A stretch of 64,000 bases of DNA from Flavobacteriaceae bacterium (GTDB taxonomy: Bacteria > Bacteroidota > Bacteroidia > Flavobacteriales > Flavobacteriaceae): assembly GCA_025800395.1 (NCBI GenBank), contig JAOXRU010000576.1:1-64000 (forward strand). Reading direction: 5' to 3'. Positions 61,921 through 64,000 of the stretch are shown here, piece by piece. A model generated the notes under the pieces. It made no database searches, had not been told where the DNA came from, and saw only the letters and a list, made by a program, of their open reading frames with translations. Numbering within the stretch: position 1 is the stretch's first letter; each line of letters begins with the position of its first letter. A program made the position numbers and the translations under genes.

Positions 61921-63060
61921 ATGATAAACAAACGCTTGTTGATAAAAAATTTGCTAGCACATAATGACGAGAACAGTTTTTATGACAAAAAGCGGCATCT
62001 CAATATAAGTGTGCAAGAAGGCAAAGCAAAATTTTTGAAGCATGTATGTGCTTTGTCCAATTCTAACCCAAACAACAGCTCTTACATTGTTATTGGGGTT
62101 GAAGATAACGACAATCAAATAGTAGGTGTAGATTTTTTTGACGATAGTAAAATTCAGAATTTAATCAATGCCTATTTAACCAATCCTCCTTTGGTAGCTT
62201 ACGAAAACATTAGGTTTCCCGATTTACCCAAGGGAAAAGTAGTGGGTTTGGTAAGCATTCGCTCTTTGGGGGAACTGTGTTCTTTACGCAAAAATGTATG
62301 GAAATACTATGGAGGGATGGTGTTTTTTCGGGAGGGAAGTACGAGCAAGCCCCGCAGTGTGGATGTAGACTTGCTGGATTACAATTCGGAGCTGGTTGCA
62401 AGGATAGAGCAGAATGCCAAAAACAATATCGAATACACTTTGGATGGTGTAATCGATTTTCTCAACAACCGACACAAAGATTTGGAATCCTACTACAAGG
62501 TATTTAAAGAGCAGTTTGTGGTGTGCTGGGCAGGCATTCGAAAAGTAGTGAAGCAGCAAACTTACTATTCTAGAGTAGATATAGAGTTGATCAATGAGCA
62601 GGTGCAGCTTTTTTATTCGGCTTTGGATGAGGTACGCATCGAATATGACCAAAACCTATTCAAAATCACAGAGTATGTACAGCTTGGATTGGGGAAGCGA
62701 CAAAAGTACTATCCGTTGGAGGAGGTGCAGATTGAATTTTCGGAAAATGGTAGTTATCAGATCCAAAGCAAGCTCTTGTTTGAGCCTCCGCAATTTGAGA
62801 AAAAGCAGTTGTTTCATATCTACAATGCCAATAACAGCCTGTTGGGTAAGATACAAAAAGGGATTCCTTTGCAGGCAGGAGAGCAAGAACAGATGAAGCT
62901 GTTGCCTGCTTCTTTGTTGATCTGTTACCTCAATGGTTTTGAAGACGCCATACAGCAGTTGGAAGCGCATCGATCTGTTATAAAAATGCAATTTCCTCAG
63001 GTGTATATCGCCCTCAAGGAAGCCTTGCGCGTATTGCGAAAGCTCCGATATAGTGGGTAG
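61921..63060 (+). CDS. Schlafen AlbA_2 domain protein
   Basis: 379 residues. The N-terminal 150 residues form an AlbA_2-type domain: ISVQEGKAKFLKHVCALSNSNPNNSSYIVIGVEDNDNQIVGVDFFDD...GGMVFFREGSTSKPRS, with the GVEDxxxxIVGVD signature. The C-terminal 220 residues are helical and have no family I know. Proteins with this domain are found in DNA/RNA-binding regulators and in some defense and phage-related loci. Its location beside a repeat element suggests an accessory gene. Confidence 0.82.
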   Translation: MINKRLLIKNLLAHNDENSFYDKKRHLNISVQEGKAKFLKHVCALSNSNPNNSSYIVIGVEDNDNQIVGVDFFDDSKIQNLINAYLTNPPLVAYENIRFPDLPKGKVVGLVSIRSLGELCSLRKNVWKYYGGMVFFREGSTSKPRSVDVDLLDYNSELVARIEQNAKNNIEYTLDGVIDFLNNRHKDLESYYKVFKEQFVVCWAGIRKVVKQQTYYSRVDIELINEQVQLFYSALDEVRIEYDQNLFKITEYVQLGLGKRQKYYPLEEVQIEFSENGSYQIQSKLLFEPPQFEKKQLFHIYNANNSLLGKIQKGIPLQAGEQEQMKLLPASLLICYLNGFEDAIQQLEAHRSVIKMQFPQVYIALKEALRVLRKLRYSG

Positions 63061-63104
63061 CCTTTGGGAATTGCGGACAAAAAAGACTGATTTCTAAAGA
63101 TGAT

Positions 63105-64000
63105 TTAGGCTACTTTTGACGATTTTATAGGGTTTACTCCTGTTTTTTCTAGTTGTTTTTGCATTTGTTTTACGGTAAGCGTGCTGCCGTCGTGGCTCCA
63201 GCCAGGAGGTCCAAAAACATACATAAACTTATGGAGCCAATTTTTAGACTTTTTAGTATCTGCCCAAATGTTTTGGTATTCGTGCATAAGAATATTCCAA
63301 GGGTTGTAGGAATTTGGTGGGGTGGTAACGCCATAGGCGATATCGATATTTTCGTCCAGTTCTTTCCAGGTACCAAACATTCTATCGAAGATATTGAGAA
63401 AACCACCATGGTTTTTGTCCATATAGGCAATGTTTTTGGCGTGGTGTACCTGATGCATGGTGTGGGTATTGAGTATTTTGTCTAAAAACCCAAGTTTTGG
63501 AATGTAAACAGTATGCAGCTGAAATTGCCAGAGTGCTTCTATTCCAAGACAAACCACTACCATTGGAGGTGGAAAACCTATAGCAACAATCCACATATAA
63601 AACAGAGGTTTGTATAAAATAGTAAACCAACCATTGCGTACAGCTGTTCCCAAATTGAAGTGGTCGGAGGAATGATGCACAATATGTGCTGCCCACAAAA
63701 AGCGAATCACATGGTTTTGTCGGTGAAACCAATAATAGGTAAAGTCGTCTAAAAACTGACAAGCTAGCCATACATACCAGGCATATCCAAAAGACTCCCA
63801 GCCCATAATATTGGTGCGTACACCATCTACAATAGGATTGCATAGTTCGTACACAAAATTGAAGATAACAATGGCCGATATTGTTTTTATTAATGGTGCA
63901 AGCAAGGCAGATCCGACACCCATAAATAGACTAGCGCCCAAATCTTTCCACTGGTATAAATCTTTCTTTTTACTGTTTTTGCTATATGTTAATTCTACTA
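63105..64000 (-). CDS. Sterol desaturase/fatty acid hydroxylase family protein, 5' end outside the window
   Basis: At least 298 residues; the frame remains open to the right edge, so the start is missing. Histidine boxes that bind two irons are WFHRQNH, AAHIVHHSSDHFN and NTHTMHQVHHAKN. Several membrane helices lie before and between them. The family hydroxylates or desaturates lipids (sterols, fatty acids, carotenoids). The C-terminal LTVKQMQKQLEKTGVNP is cytoplasmic. Substrate unreadable. Confidence 0.88.
   Translation of the reverse strand, partial: VELTYSKNSKKKDLYQWKDLGASLFMGVGSALLAPLIKTISAIVIFNFVYELCNPIVDGVRTNIMGWESFGYAWYVWLACQFLDDFTYYWFHRQNHVIRFLWAAHIVHHSSDHFNLGTAVRNGWFTILYKPLFYMWIVAIGFPPPMVVVCLGIEALWQFQLHTVYIPKLGFLDKILNTHTMHQVHHAKNIAYMDKNHGGFLNIFDRMFGTWKELDENIDIAYGVTTPPNSYNPWNILMHEYQNIWADTKKSKNWLHKFMYVFGPPGWSHDGSTLTVKQMQKQLEKTGVNPIKSSKVA

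Overview
The window is chromosomal DNA of a Bacteroidota bacterium, most probably a marine or environmental Flavobacteriaceae member. The signs are a batABCDE/MoxR aerotolerance-type operon, a GLPGLI protein paired with a TonB-dependent receptor, a four-helix-bundle (23S IVP-type) gene, the rnc/IPExxxVDY/pyk order, AddAB-type nucleases, very few Shine-Dalgarno sequences, and Bacteroidota -7 boxes (TAnnTTTG) in front of many genes. No rRNA or tRNA gene was recognised.

Layout. 1-1900 is accessory: a decayed toxin-like gene and an intact lipoprotein gene lie between inverted copies of a short terminal-inverted-repeat element. 1903-4743 (minus) is a P-II/ammonium transporter/porin operon. 5229-8208 (minus) is a small acidic lipoprotein, TPR histidine kinase, LuxR-type regulator and Cys-containing secreted peptide. 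8534-15378 (plus) holds a membrane protein, an RraA-family protein between two repeat copies, and an aminotransferase/GNAT/GH92 mannosidase run. 15491-16976 has a membrane protein and a cassette-like HAD phosphatase gene. 17021-25633 (minus) is addA, kbl, an OmpA protein with calcium-binding repeats, and addB. sodA (25758) is followed by a TonB receptor, GLPGLI protein and two paralogous small secreted proteins (26826-30729, minus). Four related small-RNA genes lie beside them (26543-31728). 31836-36005 (minus) is purF-like, pfkB-like, rnhA and purN. 36186-40596 (plus) is acpP, fabF, rnc, an IPExxxVDY protein and pyk. 40638-46455 holds cvpA, pheS, a CYTH protein, a Rossmann protein, a 36-residue membrane peptide and dinB. 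46513-49446 (minus) is a beta carbonic anhydrase, a SulP transporter and a small protein. 49448-58840 (minus) is the bat/moxR operon, interrupted by a dead four-helix-bundle gene. 59335-64000 has a Dabb lipoprotein, an SDR, a metal-binding lipoprotein with a metallothionein-like tail, another repeat copy, a Schlafen AlbA_2 protein, and a sterol desaturase-family gene cut by the window edge.

Most genes are housekeeping or common flavobacterial genes. The parts least explained by known families are the four-copy small RNA family, the repeat-element family bounding accessory genes, the dead toxin/orphan lipoprotein pair, the tandem small secreted paralogs, and the metal-binding lipoprotein. All functions are inferred from reading sequence; no database search was run.
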